64,000 nucleotides of DNA from assembly GCA_907164885.2 (NCBI GenBank), contig OU015490.1:95443386-95507385 (forward strand), written 5' to 3'. Within the stretch, counting starts at the first letter, position 1. The number at the start of each line of letters is the position of its first letter. Positions 42,328-53,567 of this stretch are shown here, piece by piece. The notes beneath the pieces are model-generated. The model made no database searches and had not been told where the DNA came from. It saw nothing but the letters and a program-made list of their open reading frames with translations. This DNA is from Dolomedes plantarius (taxonomy: Eukaryota; Arthropoda; Arachnida; Araneae; Dolomedidae). The translations under genes and the position numbers were made by a program.

Positions 42328-43203
42328 TCATTCGTGAGTATACCTTCCACAAGAGGTGAATTCGAGTTCGAATTCTCTTTTCCTGTCACTAGAGGGGTTT
42401 GCGGGGGTTTGACCCAATTCTTTCGGGTCGGACCCTACCCGGCTAAGACTGTCTGCATTCTTGTGATTTCTGCCCGATTTATGTTTTACTTCAAATTTAT
42501 ACGGTTGTAATGCGAGTGCCCAGTGCATTAATCGCGGGTTTGAACTGGCGTTTGTACTTAACCAACGTAAAGGATTGTGGTCGGTTATGATTGTAAATTT
42601 TCGACCATCCAAATAATAATGTAATTTTTTTATTGCAAACACTATACTGTCGCATTCTCGCTCAGTGGTACTGTAACGTCTTTCAACGTCTGAAAACTTT
42701 TTGCTCAGGTATAGAATAGGATGTTCTTCTCCGTTTTCTGACTGTTGGCTCAAAACTACTCCTATTCCTGAATTCGAAGCATCGGTTTGCACAATAAATT
42801 CACGATTGAAATTTGGGGCATGTAACACGGGCTTATCCGTAAGACTCTTTTTCAATGCGCGGAACACTTTTTCGCATGCATCAGTCCAAAAAACTTCACC
42901 TTTTCTAGCTCTGCCCTTCAATGCATCTGTCAACGGAGCTGCGAGTAAGGAATAATTGTTTATATACCTGCTGTAATATCCAGCTAATCCTAAAAACGCA
43001 CGGATTTGCGTCTTGGTTCGCGGCGTCGGGAAACTTTTCACACTTTCAATTTTTGCTTCCGCTGGAGTACGCGCTTCATTCCCAACGATATGACCCAAAT
43101 ACTTTACATGGCTTTTCGCGAATTTACACTTAGCGGTTTTGATTTTCAAATTCGCCCATCTTATTCGCTCTAGAACTAAACTTATATTTTTCAAATGTCC
43201 CAA
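42328..43203 (-). CDS. Pol C-terminus: RT thumb and RNase H
   Basis: The frame continues RT after the YLDD box: KTAKCKFAKSHVKYLGHIV, SFPTPRTKTQIRAFLGLAGYY. RNase H shows VQTDASNSGIGVVLSQ, STTERECDSIVFAIKKL, TDHNPLRWL and HKNADSLSR. It stops at 42328 after a short hydrophilic tail. It is out of frame with the RT core by a small indel near 43195 (after SDTWD). This is the end of the coding region. Confidence 0.9.
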   Translation of the reverse strand: MGHLKNISLVLERIRWANLKIKTAKCKFAKSHVKYLGHIVGNEARTPAEAKIESVKSFPTPRTKTQIRAFLGLAGYYSRYINNYSLLAAPLTDALKGRARKGEVFWTDACEKVFRALKKSLTDKPVLHAPNFNREFIVQTDASNSGIGVVLSQQSENGEEHPILYLSKKFSDVERRYSTTERECDSIVFAIKKLHYYLDGRKFTIITDHNPLRWLSTNASSNPRLMHWALALQPYKFEVKHKSGRNHKNADSLSRVGSDPKELGQTPANPSSDRKREFELEFTSCGRYTHE

Positions 43204-45360
43204 GTGTCGGAAAATATAGCAACGTCATCTAAATAGGGGACGGCAAAATCTTCCATTTCCTTTAATACATCCGACATAAGTTTACTAAAGAAAAATGGTG
43301 CATTCTTTAAACCGAAACTCATTTTTAGACATCTGAAAGTTCCGAATGTTGTACAGAACGCAGCATATCTTTGCGCCTTTTCGCTTAAAGGAATCTGCCA
43401 GTAACCCTTAGCAAAATCTAATACTGTAATGTATTTTGCCGATGATACTTTTTCCACTCGCTCTTCGATGTTTGGAAGGGGGAAATACTCTGTCCTAATG
43501 ATTTCATTCAGCCTTCGGTAATCTACGCATGGTCGAGGGTCTTTACCTGGGACCTCTACTAAAATTAACGGTGAGGTGTAATCTGTCTCACCTACTTCGA
43601 TAATCCCTAACCGTAACATTTTTTGGATTTCTGATTTTAATATTTCCGTTTGTCTCTGTGAAGTGCGATAGGGTTTTGATCTTATCGGTTTATCGCTGAT
43701 TAAAGTAATGTCGTGTTCTACTAAATTTGTGGTACCAGGATCATTTGAAAAACACGAAGCAAACCTATCCAATACTTCTTTTAATTGGTCAGTTTGATCA
43801 GCTGTCAAATTTTTCTCTAGCTCACTAAGTGTAACTAATTCTCGAAAATCAAAATTCGTAGGATTGTTTTCTAAATATGGGATATCTAAATCACGATCTT
43901 CCTTCACTTCAAGATCGCCTTCATAACTCAACAAGTTTACATGTTCGGGTCTAGTGTAATAGGGTTTTAGCATGTTAATCTGGTAAATTTGAGTCTTATT
44001 TTTCTTACCCGGAATTTCTACTACATAATTGGTTTCCGATATTTTATTCCTAATCTTTCCCGGACCTATCCAATTCAATGAAAGCTTAGTGGGCCGAGTC
44101 GTCACCAAAACTAAGACTAAATCTCCTACCTTGAACTCCCGTTTCACAGCATTTTTATCGTACCAGACTTTTCTTTTTCCTTGCATTTCCTCTACTCGCG
44201 TTATCGCTAATTCTCGACATCTTTTCAACCTATTTATTAAATTAAAAACGTACTCTGTTACTAAGTCCCCTTCAGGGGGCGGATCTAACCAACGTTCCAT
44301 TAGCAAGGTTTCAGGGGTTCGTAAGTTCTTACCATATACTAATTCAGATGGTGTATAGCCTGTACTTTCATGTACTACTGTACGGAGAGCTAATAAAATG
44401 GATGGTAAATCTTTATCCCAATCCGCACCTGATTCAAGACATAATGCCCTCAAAAGTCTTTTTACAGTTCGATGAAAACGTTCTATAGGATTACTTTGCG
44501 GATGGTGTACAGAGCTATGGTGTACCTTAATACCGAATTTATCAAAGAACTCTGTAGTTAGGGCCGAAGTGAAAGAAGTTCCTAAATCACTTTGCACTTC
44601 GCGAGGAAATCCTGTACGGCTAAAAATATTTAATAACGCTTCGGTTATTTTAACTGAGCTAATATCTGCTAGCGGAATCGCTTCCGGGTACTTAGATGTC
44701 ATACATATTGCAGTCAATACGTAACGGTGTCCCTCGGTGGTCAAAGGTAAGGGTCCGCACGTGTAAATATTAATTCTGCTAAAAATCTCCTGAATTACCG
44801 GAACAAGTTTCAATGGAGCCTTTTTCTTCTCGTTCGGACGCCCTGCTCTTTGACATTGGTCACAACTACGCACGAACTCGTCCATGTCTTTATAGCAATT
44901 TGGCCAGTAAAAATATCTAATCAATTTATCTTTTGATTTAGTTCCACCTAAATGCGCTGACGTGCCTTCATGACACAGCGTTTTTTCCTGATGTCTCAAT
45001 GCCTTTGAAATTACTAATAATTTTGTGACATTTCCAAAACGATCTTCGCGATTCCGAACTAAAATTTCATCAATGATCGAATACGTTTTATCTGCTTTTC
45101 CTGCACTTGTTTCGCTTACTCGGATAACTAATTCTTTTACGTCTTCACACTTTTTCTGCGCCTCCAAAAAACCTTTTTTATCTATCTTTAAGAGGTCTAA
45201 TTCTGGAGCTTCTGCCTCCAATGCTGGAATTCCTATTGGCTCTTCCGTTTCTATCGGAATGCTATTTTCCTGTTCTTCGCGATTATCTACCCTTAATTCA
45301 ACCGTGCTTTCTGTATCTCGTTTGACCGTTTCGGCCTCTTTTCGTAAGCTCTTCGTATGA
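43191..45360 (-). CDS. Pol: integrase followed by reverse transcriptase
   Basis: The frame is open from about 45360; I number from the ATG at 45221 (676 residues). Residues 84-123 form the integrase zinc finger (H84, H90, C120, C123). The core has IYTCGPLPL where ID-GPLP is usual, so the first catalytic Asp appears to be Tyr153; D212 (VQSDLGTSF) and E247 (NPIERFHRT) remain. A GPY-like region follows (WIGPGKI, NMLKPYY). RT then spans about 500-676: PYRTSQRQ, TSPLILVEVPGKDPRPCVDYRRLN, LDFAKGYWQIPL, FGLKNAPF and YLDD at 663-666. Confidence 0.92.
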
Positions 45361-45441
45361 GAGTGCGTTTAGACGGCATTTAGCTGTTCTACCGAAGAAA
45401 ATTCATATCCATATTTCTCTCGTATCATCTAGGCCGTTTTA

Positions 45442-46884
45442 TTACCTAATAAATACCGATTTTTTGTCCAAATGATTTCCGCATACAGCAGCCTTAGTAA
45501 TAATTTTTCCAAAATCTCCCGCTATGTCCACACGAGCTAAAGGTAAGCAAATTAACTCTAAACTCAGCGGTTGTTTTATCCAAACTGTCTCACCTGTAAA
45601 TTCTTGTGGACAAATGAATGTTCTACTAACAATGTCAAGAGTTGCACCGCTGTCCCTAAGAATTTCAATCCTTTGGTCATTCACCGTACCTGGGAATGTA
45701 TAGGATTCTAAAAGATCAGGCTTTTGCCTTTCTTGCACATTGTTTACGGAACCCGACGTCGTTTTTTTCTGAAATCGTGGGCAGGATGAGCGAAGGTGCG
45801 TTTCGGAGCCACAACCGAAGCACTTTAAATTTACTCTCCGATCAAACGCCCTAGTTCGGTTTACTGGACCATGTGCTGCTGACGCACCAGGGGGATAGAA
45901 CTTTGGCTTATTTTCCCGGGGCTTCTCTTGTATGAACGGACGCGTTCTCTCTACCCTACTATCCCTCGCATCTTTAAATTTTGGGCCCATTGCTCTTACA
46001 CTGTCATACCCATCTAGTAACTCAACCATTTCCGAGTCCGCTTTTATATCGGACCATTTATCTATGAAGTGCTCGCATACCTGCATCTTTGCCCTTTTCT
46101 TTATTTGATCCGCAACCAAAAGATCTTTCAGAGATTCAAAATTATCGATTTCTAAACCATCTAGCCATTCTCGTAAATAGTTCCGCAACTCGAACGCAAA
46201 GTCCTTCCAGGTTGACAGGGGATTCTTTTGATGGTATACAAATTTCTGGCGAAAAGACTCCGGGTTTAATTTGTAACGGAGTAAGAGGGTCTGTTTTGTG
46301 TGATCATAATTTTCTGCGGACTCTTTTGGTTCTCTGGCTATAACGCTAGTTATATCAATCGGTAGGAGTCCTACAAGGTGCGAAACCCAATTCTCCTTAG
46401 GTATTTTTGCGCGTTTAACCTGTCGCTCAAAAAGTACTAAATATATACTAATGTCCATTTTATCCGGATTAAATTCGGGAATTAACTTTTTCAAATTTAA
46501 ATCAGTGGGTTTCTACTTTCTACTTTCTGCTGTTGACTGGGAACTGGAAATTCCTTGTGCGATTCTTAATTTTTCTAACTCAAAATTTAATTCCAATTGT
46601 TTGGCTTTTTACTCCGCCTCCCGTTGCAATTTTTCCTTGTGTAGGGCCTTTTCCCTTTCCCAATTATGTATACGAGATTGCTCTGCTTCTCGTCTTTCTA
46701 ACTCTTCCTGATTCGCCTTCAAAATACGCTGGAATAATTCAGCCACGAATTCGGTATCATAATTTTCTTGGCTTGTAACCAAAACCTTCAGTTCCATTAT
46801 TGTTTCGCTTCCTTTTCTAGGAATCTCCAACTCCTGAACCACTTTTACTAGATCCTCCTTTTTTTCCTTTGCCCAAAACGCCAT
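45442..46884 (-). pseudogene. Gag and protease of the Gmr1-like element
   Basis: The N-terminal piece (46884-46609) begins MAFWAKEKKEDLVKVVQEL and is a charged coiled-coil region. A TAA at about 46609 and a TAG near 46520 interrupt it. From about 46500 the Gag core reads LIPEFNPDKMDISIYLVLFE and continues with SCAN-like helices (NYLREWLDGLEI). The zinc knuckle is CFGCGSETHLRSSC, and the protease motif is ILRDSGATLDIVS. The same frame is used on both sides of the stops, so they are point mutations. Pol lies in another frame. Confidence 0.88.
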
Positions 46885-47887
46885 TGTTATCCGTTAATTT
46901 ACCGACTTAACAATAATAATTATAATAATATCTTGTAAGTTAAAAACTCAATAGAATCACAGTACTATTAAAATTACACAAAAATAAAAATCTTAGACCT
47001 TAAATATTTTCTTAGAGAAAAGTATTTAACAATATAAAATGAACTTCTTTAAAATAATATTAAAAAAGAATTTTTCAAAGAGAACAATATATCATATACA
47101 CTCTTTAAACAAAACAATTGAATCTCGTCATATTTTTTTTTGGATTTCTCTCTAATCTCATAAATTAACAAAGATATTTCCTATAGGTCTTCAAAATTTT
47201 TGAATATTTTAAGAATTTTAACTACAGAATTTTAAGCAATAACTTCTAGAATTTTTGGAAATAGACTCACCCCTTTTTTTTGCTGCTTGAATCTGTTATA
47301 ATCCATAGGCACAACACAAAAATAATCTTCATCCCTTAGGCCCACAATAACACCATACACACTTCACTGCATCGAACACCTTTTCAGAGACAGAATCACA
47401 TAATTTTCTTTCTCTCCCGCAAATATAGGTCAAACACCCTTTTCACTCATCTCCCGCACTCGGAGAACCACGAACCACACGGGGGAAAATCAGCTGTACC
47501 GTTGACCTCCGACATCAGGAGACGAAACTTGCAGACGAAATCGAAACACTCGTTCTTAGCGCTGCACGGGAATGATACTTTTTTCGGAACCACAGGAGTA
47601 GAAAATTTTTTCTTGCTTTCTCCTTCCTTCTAGCAACACTGCACGGCGGAAAAACCTCTTTCCGGCCCCGGAACACTAAGTTATCTCGTACCGTGAATTT
47701 CTCACAATTACAATCTTTAACAATTTTTCTTACTGGCGTAAGTTTCCGTGATTTTCTCACATTTTCTTCTAACAACCTCTAAATACTGCCGTATTCTTCT
47801 TATAACAATATCTAAATACTGACGTGTTCTTCTTCTAAAACCTCTAACTAACTCTAACTCAATTATCCGACTTCTTCTGACACCACC
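46885..47887 (-). other. 5' leader and primer-binding site of the Gmr1-like element
   Basis: Next to the 5' LTR, on the minus strand, GGTGGTGTCAGAAGAAGTC contains TGGTGTCAGAAG, which is complementary to the CCA-end of animal tRNA-Leu as I know it (12 bases). The remaining leader is non-coding. Short near-repeats (TCTAAATACTG...TTCTTCT) lie at about 47775-47850. Confidence 0.65.
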
Positions 47888-48435
47888 TGTAACGTAGTCA
47901 ATAATAAGACAAGCGTTTCGATTCAATTACTTTACTAGGCTACCTTAAATACTACAACTACAAAAAGCAAGTATGTACAGCGAGTTAGAATTTACAGTTA
48001 GATATGTCAGGACAGCTTCGGGTTCACCGACAACTCGGCCTATGAGGCCGAAAGACTAGGAGAGCTGCGTCCTCTCTGGCACTCAAAACAGATCTTTCTC
48101 TCGTGGAGTATTGGGGGTCTTCTTTTTTACGGTCGGCGAATTCAAAAGCTTTCTCCGGCGTTTTAAGTGCTCGTAAATGTCCAAAGTTTATGGGATTTCA
48201 CATGTCACTATAGTGTCAAAATTCTGGAGAGCCGACGAACCACTCTGGGATATATGCCTTTTATAACGCCAGAACCGCATATTACACGAAATTTATGGCC
48301 TCTTATCCTAGAGTTTATGAGAACGCTCAGTTTAACATTTCGCTGATAGATGACATGTTCATGTTGAGGGGTAGGAACGAGCATCACAGACTTATATAAT
48401 TACAATGTTCGTGTAGTAATGGAGACAACGTCACA
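47888..48435 (-). repeat. 5' LTR of the Gmr1-like element
   Basis: 548 bp, aligned with 41182-41727 with numerous substitutions and small indels, indicating an old insertion. Confidence 0.92.
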
Positions 48436-48449
48436 ATATATATATATAT

Positions 48450-49340
48450 ACTAGCTGAGTGGCAACCCGATGTGTTGCATTTTCGATTTAAAATAAAATG
48501 GTTTTATTTCTTAAAGATAACTGTTTAATCACTTAAGAATACAGAATTTTTAAAAAACGAAATGATGATTTAAATTTCCCTTTTTCAAATTTTGGTTTTT
48601 GGCTTTTGAAATAATTCTTTCAAATTTCCGTTTCGAAATTTTGCTTTTTAAACAAAAAAAAAGAAGTTCATTCAATAAGGCAATGTCTCGCAGCATGTCA
48701 CATCTCAACTCTTGCAGATTTTACTTCTTGCTTGGCGAGGAGTGGCAAAAAATTGCATAATTTAACATGGCGTTCAATGAGCATTCTTACAGCTCGTTGA
48801 ATAAAATGCTCTCAGATTACGCAAAGTCTTTAGATACGGTATCTAAACAAAGGTATAACACTAAATTAAACATTCAGGTACAGCCCTGAAAGGTGTATTC
48901 AGTATGTGACCCGTATTTATTGACAGAGGAAGACTGGAGTTACGATACAAGACGCTGGCCTGAAGTAACTTATCCTGATATCTATACATCTCAACATAAT
49001 AATAATCATTCTCATTATATTCTCTTACACCTTGCGAAATATTAAAAAAAAGTGTTAAAATACCTGTTACATACAACTAATATGAGGAATTTTATAAATA
49101 AACTTAAATTATTTAACTCAAAATGAAGGTATTGTCCAGAAACACATGCAAACGCTTAGGAACTGCTTCTGTTTTCTGCCACCGGATAATGACGTCATCT
49201 ATAGCAGAAGAAAACTGACGTAGGCAGTGACGTTGCGATGTTTCGCCTTATTAGAAAAATATTCTAAAGGTTTTAACTTCTCCTTTCCTGAAACTAAAAT
49301 TATTTCTGGTGCTTTAAAATTATTTCTGGATTTCAATTAT
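48450..49340 (+). repeat. Dispersed repeat F, copy 1
   Basis: It starts ACTAGCTGAGTGGCAACCCG directly after a TA tract. It matches 63757-64000 through blocks such as TTGAAATAATTCTTTCAAATTTCC, split by copy-specific gaps, and around 49255-49320. No protein similarity is seen. Its start resembles the ACTAGCTG...CCCGGG starts at 54911 and 57424. Confidence 0.7.
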
Positions 49341-50064
49341 TAAATGACTCGTTCTCAACTAATACTTTTTCATTTTGGCAACATGGCCGAATGTAAACAG
49401 AAATTCTCATGGGCGAAAAAGGGCTTAAAAAAATAGAATGACAATTCTCAGGAATTCAAAATTGGTGGCGGAAGAATCCTCATCATTTGCTCATTAATTA
49501 GAAACAAATTTCACGAACTTCCTGGAATTATTAGTGAGAAAAATATTAAGTCGAATAATTACGAACTCCCCATTCAGTTACATTAAGATACAATGGCGAT
49601 CGCAGTGCGGGAAATTTCAAAAGTGAGTTTTGTAAGTACGCTTTTTTAGAATGATAACATTTTTTCTATTAAATGTATTTGGTATATTTTTGAAGCTGAA
49701 CATCTAGGAAATGCTGATAAATTATAAAATTGACATTAATAGGTGCAGAAAACCGAAATATTTGTCCATCAAAATTGTCGATTTCGTGAAATTCGGAAAA
49801 CTGCTTTGGGGAAAAAGCTTCGTTTGCAGTGAAAAACATTTTTAACTTTTTGAAAATGTGCATATGCTTAAAGATGAAGAGTTGTAGAACACATGGAAAT
49901 AAAAAATTTGTCGACTGGTGGGCGGAAAAGTTTAATTTTGCATGCATGAAAATAGTGGAAATTTGCGAAACGGAAAGGAGCTGGCCCACCCGGAATGACA
50001 TGTTTCTATTACCCGCTTCTTTTGAGTTCGGCGGTTTTAATGGAATAATTTAAGAAGTTTAAAG
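49341..50064. other. No gene seen
   Basis: The minus strand has a 110-codon frame (49669-50001) without recognisable domains. I do not call it a gene. Confidence 0.4.
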
Positions 50065-50078
50065 TTTTGAAAGTTGAG

Positions 50079-50740
<662 letters not shown>

Positions 50741-50744
50741 TATA

Positions 50745-51355
50745 CAGTCGAACCTCCATATATCGAACTTCCCTATATCGAAATTTTCTATATATCGAAC
50801 TCGTAGCAAATCCCCATGTTCATTACATAGAAAAACTGTTTCTATATATCGAAAGATCTCTATATATCGAATTTTTTGTCAAGACATATTGGAAGATTTT
50901 ATTCCAGTTTAGAATAAAATCTCCAAATTTTTGGCGTTTGAAACAATACGTCGTGGATTTGAATTCACAGAAAATGTCCCTGATGAAGTTTTTAGTGGAC
51001 TGAATAAATGCGAACATTTCTTTAATGAACTTTCTGCAAAACTGGCTGTTCAGCAAGATATTCATAGCATTTTTTTAAAGAATATGACTGTGATCATTGT
51101 AACCACTGTCTGGATTATTGCTTTTTTCAAAAGGTATGTAGTACTCAATAAATCTTCCATATTAATTCCTTTTTTAGTTATTAACTTTCATTTAATGTGA
51201 TTCGCATATAAATTGGAAATGGAGTTTCGTATACGAAAATTAGCTTTAATGTTTTAGGAGAATTGTGATAAAACTAAGATCAACTCTATATATCGAAATT
51301 TCTATATATCGAATTTTTTTCCTGCATTTTGCTACTTCGATAAATGGAGGTTCGG

Positions 51356-51358
<3 letters not shown>
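50745..51358 (+). mobile_element. pogo/Tigger-type transposon, internally deleted
   Basis: The ends are CAGTCGAACCTCCATATATCG and, inverted, CAGCCGAACCTCCATTTATCG, with TA on both sides. Subterminal TATATATCGAA motifs repeat near both ends (at least six copies). At 614 bp it is too short for a full transposase, but part of the C-terminus remains at 50925-51080. Confidence 0.83.
50925..51080 (+). pseudogene. pogo/Tigger transposase C-terminal remnant
   Basis: The plus strand reads AFETIRRGFEFTENVPDEVF and then GLNKCEHFFNELSAK, which resembles the last part of Tigger/pogo transposases (a helical segment with VPEEVF-like text before the end). The DDE core is missing. Confidence 0.6.
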
Positions 51359-51390
<32 letters not shown>

Positions 51391-51393
<3 letters not shown>

Positions 51394-51810
51394 CAGTTCC
51401 GTAACTTACTGACTCACTGACATACAATTCACAGACCACAAAGGCTGGACCTAAAGGGCTGAAATTTTGCAGGACGATTCTTCTTATAGTGTAGGGGTGC
51501 AATAAGAAAGATTTTTGAAAAATTCCTCTTAGATTTTTTTAAATTAAATTTTTAATCTGTTTTAGTAACTTTTTTTAAGTTTGCATTTAAAATAATAATA
51601 TGAGGGTTATAAAATTTATATCACGAGATAGATAATAAAAATCCCTTTAAAATGAAATCTTTTTCGAATCTTTACCTTCATTTTCTGATTTTTGGGGAAT
51701 TTTTAAAGATTTATTTTTAGAATTTAATTTTTTAATTCCTGATCACGTGATTTCCTTTTCTGTTACTTTAAATAAATTTTTCGTCCCGTCATAACAACGA
51801 AATAGACAAA
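51391..51810 (+). repeat. Dispersed repeat G, copy 1
   Basis: It begins with a TA tract and CAGTTCCGTAACTTACTGAC, then GGGCTGAAATTTTGCAGG and a long T-rich part. It closely matches 56050-56300 and 56920-57250. No coding capacity. Confidence 0.75.
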
Positions 51811-52090
51811 AAAATATTTTTCTTCTCTTGCTAATGTGGCAGACGATTGGACATTATCTAAAAAAATATTAAAATACAGTAAAAGATATGTTCCTCAAAC
51901 TGTAGTATATTAACTGTACTATATTCTTTAGTATGTCCTATTAGATTTAATTTGAATATTTTCTTCTACATTATTTTGTCTATAAAATATCCATTACGAT
52001 TTTTTTTATAAATGTATTTTTTTACATCAATCGTATACATTGATCGTCGTATTTATTATAAATATCTATCTATCTATCTATCCATATATA
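51811..52090. other. No gene seen
   Basis: AT-rich, ending in a short CTAT microsatellite (52063-52082). Confidence 0.45.
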
Positions 52091-52092
52091 TA

Positions 52093-53310
52093 CACTCAAG
52101 AGGCAAAACATTATGACCACCCCTACATTTTGCAATGAATTCGCCTGGATGACGTGGAAGGCACGTGATCAGGTGGAAGTGGTATTTAACTGCTGCTGGA
52201 GAGTCTGAAGAATCATTCTTTCACTTACTTCTGTGTGTGATGGGAAAGGCTGCGGATCTAAGCGACTTTGATAGAGGGCAGATTGTAACGGCTCGAAGGC
52301 TCGGAACAAGTATTTCCGAAACTGCACGACTCGGGGGTTGTTCGCGACTTGCAGTTGTTAGTACTTATGCAAAGTGGATGAATGACGGTGAAACCAGCAG
52401 TAGACGACATGGTGTTGGACGTCCACACGCTATCAAAGAAAAAGGTCGTCGGAAACTGTCTCGCATGGTGAAGCAAAACCGGAGCCAGACAGTGGCTCAG
52501 CTGACAGCCCAATACAATGCAGGGCCAAGTAGAATAGTATCGCAGCACACTGTTCAGCGGACACTGTTGGATATGGGGCTACGCAGCAAACGTCCCACTC
52601 GTGTGCCTTTGCTGACCAAGCGTCATCGCCAACTGCGCCTGCGCTGGGCCCGGGAACATCGCGACTGGTCCATGGATCAGTGGGAGAGACTTGCCTGGTC
52701 AGATGAATCATGGTTTGTCATTCATCAGGCCGATGGCCGTGTCAGGATACGCCGTCTTCCAGGCGAACTGTTGCTCCCTCAATGTACAGTAGGTCATACA
52801 CAGGCCGGTGGTGGCGGTATTATGCTTTGGGGGACGTTCTCTTGGGTGTCTCTGGGACCCGTGGTTGTGGTAGAGCAGACCATGAATGCTACAGGGTATC
52901 TGAACATCATTGCGGACCAGTTGCACCCTCACATGGCCTCTGTTTTTCCAGCTGGAAATGGAATGTTCCAACAGGACAACGCCCCGTGTCACAAGGCTAA
53001 AATTGTGTTGGAGTGGTTCCAGGAACATGATGCTGAATTCCAGTTAATGTCCTGGCCGCCTAACTCACCGGATCTCAATCCGATAGAACACATTTGGGAT
53101 GTCATGGGACGGCAGCTCAGAGTTCAAAGACCACCAATTCGCAATATCTCGGATTTGCGTGACCGTTGCTTAAACATCTGGTACAATCTGTCTCCGGCCA
53201 TCTACCAAGGACTTGTGGCATCCATGCCAAGGCGGGTTGAAGCTGTGTTGCGCGCCAAAGGTGGGCCAACTCGTTATTGACAGGTGGTCATAATGTTTGG
53301 CTCTTGAGTG
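52093..53310 (+). mobile_element. Complete Tc1-like transposon
   Basis: The 1218-bp element starts CACTCAAGAGGCAAAACATT and ends with the inverted counterpart, both reaching TATGACCACC. TA flanks both sides. It contains a single open transposase gene (52240-53280) that nearly fills it. Size, ends and gene are all as in autonomous Tc1 elements. Confidence 0.93.
52240..53280 (+). CDS. Tc1-type transposase, apparently intact
   Basis: I prefer the ATG at 52240 (MGKAADLSDFDRGQIV) because it gives 346 residues, the family's usual length; an upstream ATG at 52165 adds 25 residues without similarity. Residues 1-115 hold two helix-turn-helix DNA-binding parts with a GRPHA hook-like linker at 60-64. 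The catalytic triad is D155 (WSDESW), D246 (FQQDNAPCH) and E283 (SPDLNPIEHIWD), a spacing of 36 residues by my count. The end MPRRVEAVLRAKGGPTRY is typical. No stop or frameshift, so it may be active. It acts in the nucleus at the element's ends. Confidence 0.93.
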   Translation: MGKAADLSDFDRGQIVTARRLGTSISETARLGGCSRLAVVSTYAKWMNDGETSSRRHGVGRPHAIKEKGRRKLSRMVKQNRSQTVAQLTAQYNAGPSRIVSQHTVQRTLLDMGLRSKRPTRVPLLTKRHRQLRLRWAREHRDWSMDQWERLAWSDESWFVIHQADGRVRIRRLPGELLLPQCTVGHTQAGGGGIMLWGTFSWVSLGPVVVVEQTMNATGYLNIIADQLHPHMASVFPAGNGMFQQDNAPCHKAKIVLEWFQEHDAEFQLMSWPPNSPDLNPIEHIWDVMGRQLRVQRPPIRNISDLRDRCLNIWYNLSPAIYQGLVASMPRRVEAVLRAKGGPTRY

Positions 53311-53325
53311 TATATATATATATAT

Positions 53326-53567
53326 ATGATGCCCGGTATAAAGGTCTTAAGTCAAATACAGTGATTGTTAGATACTTGTTAGTATTGATAAAAAAACAAA
53401 AATATTTTGACTGGTATAAAAGGCTTAGGTCTATAAATTTTGTATACAATATTACATTTCTTGTTTCATAATCAAATTTTCATTCCAGTCAAAAGATTTT
53501 TTTATCAATACTAACAATTATCTAAATATCTCTCTCTTTGACTTAAGCCTTTTATACCGGGCATCAT
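53326..53567. mobile_element. Small hairpin MITE
   Basis: ATGATGCCCGGTATAAAGG at the left and its near reverse complement at the right, with arms sharing GTTAGTATTGATAAAAAAAC-like text. The 242-bp unit lies between TA tracts and can fold over most of its length. No coding sequence. Confidence 0.75.

Larger units (their letters stand above)
41182..48435 (-). mobile_element. Ty3/gypsy LTR retrotransposon with integrase before RT (Gmr1-like order)
   Basis: Direct repeats of about 547 bp (41182-41727 and 47888-48435) begin and end TG...CA. On the minus strand, from the right LTR: primer site, gag with zinc knuckle, protease, integrase, RT and RNase H, then a purine tract and the left LTR. The PR-IN-RT-RH order differs from the usual gypsy order (PR-RT-RH-IN). 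The LTRs differ at many sites (several percent), two in-frame stops and frame breaks occur, and the first catalytic Asp of integrase appears replaced. The element sits in a TA tract, so no clear target duplication can be scored. Confidence 0.92.

Noticed and set aside
47515..47926. Small basic frames in the leader of the Gmr1-like element
   Set aside because: They lie in the untranslated leader and LTR edge and show no family similarity.
42328..48435. Envelope gene or retrovirus
   Set aside because: No open frame follows RNase H, and no signal peptide or membrane segment is present in any LTR element here.
49669..50001. 110-codon minus-strand frame
   Set aside because: Composition looks random for AT-rich DNA and no domain is recognised.
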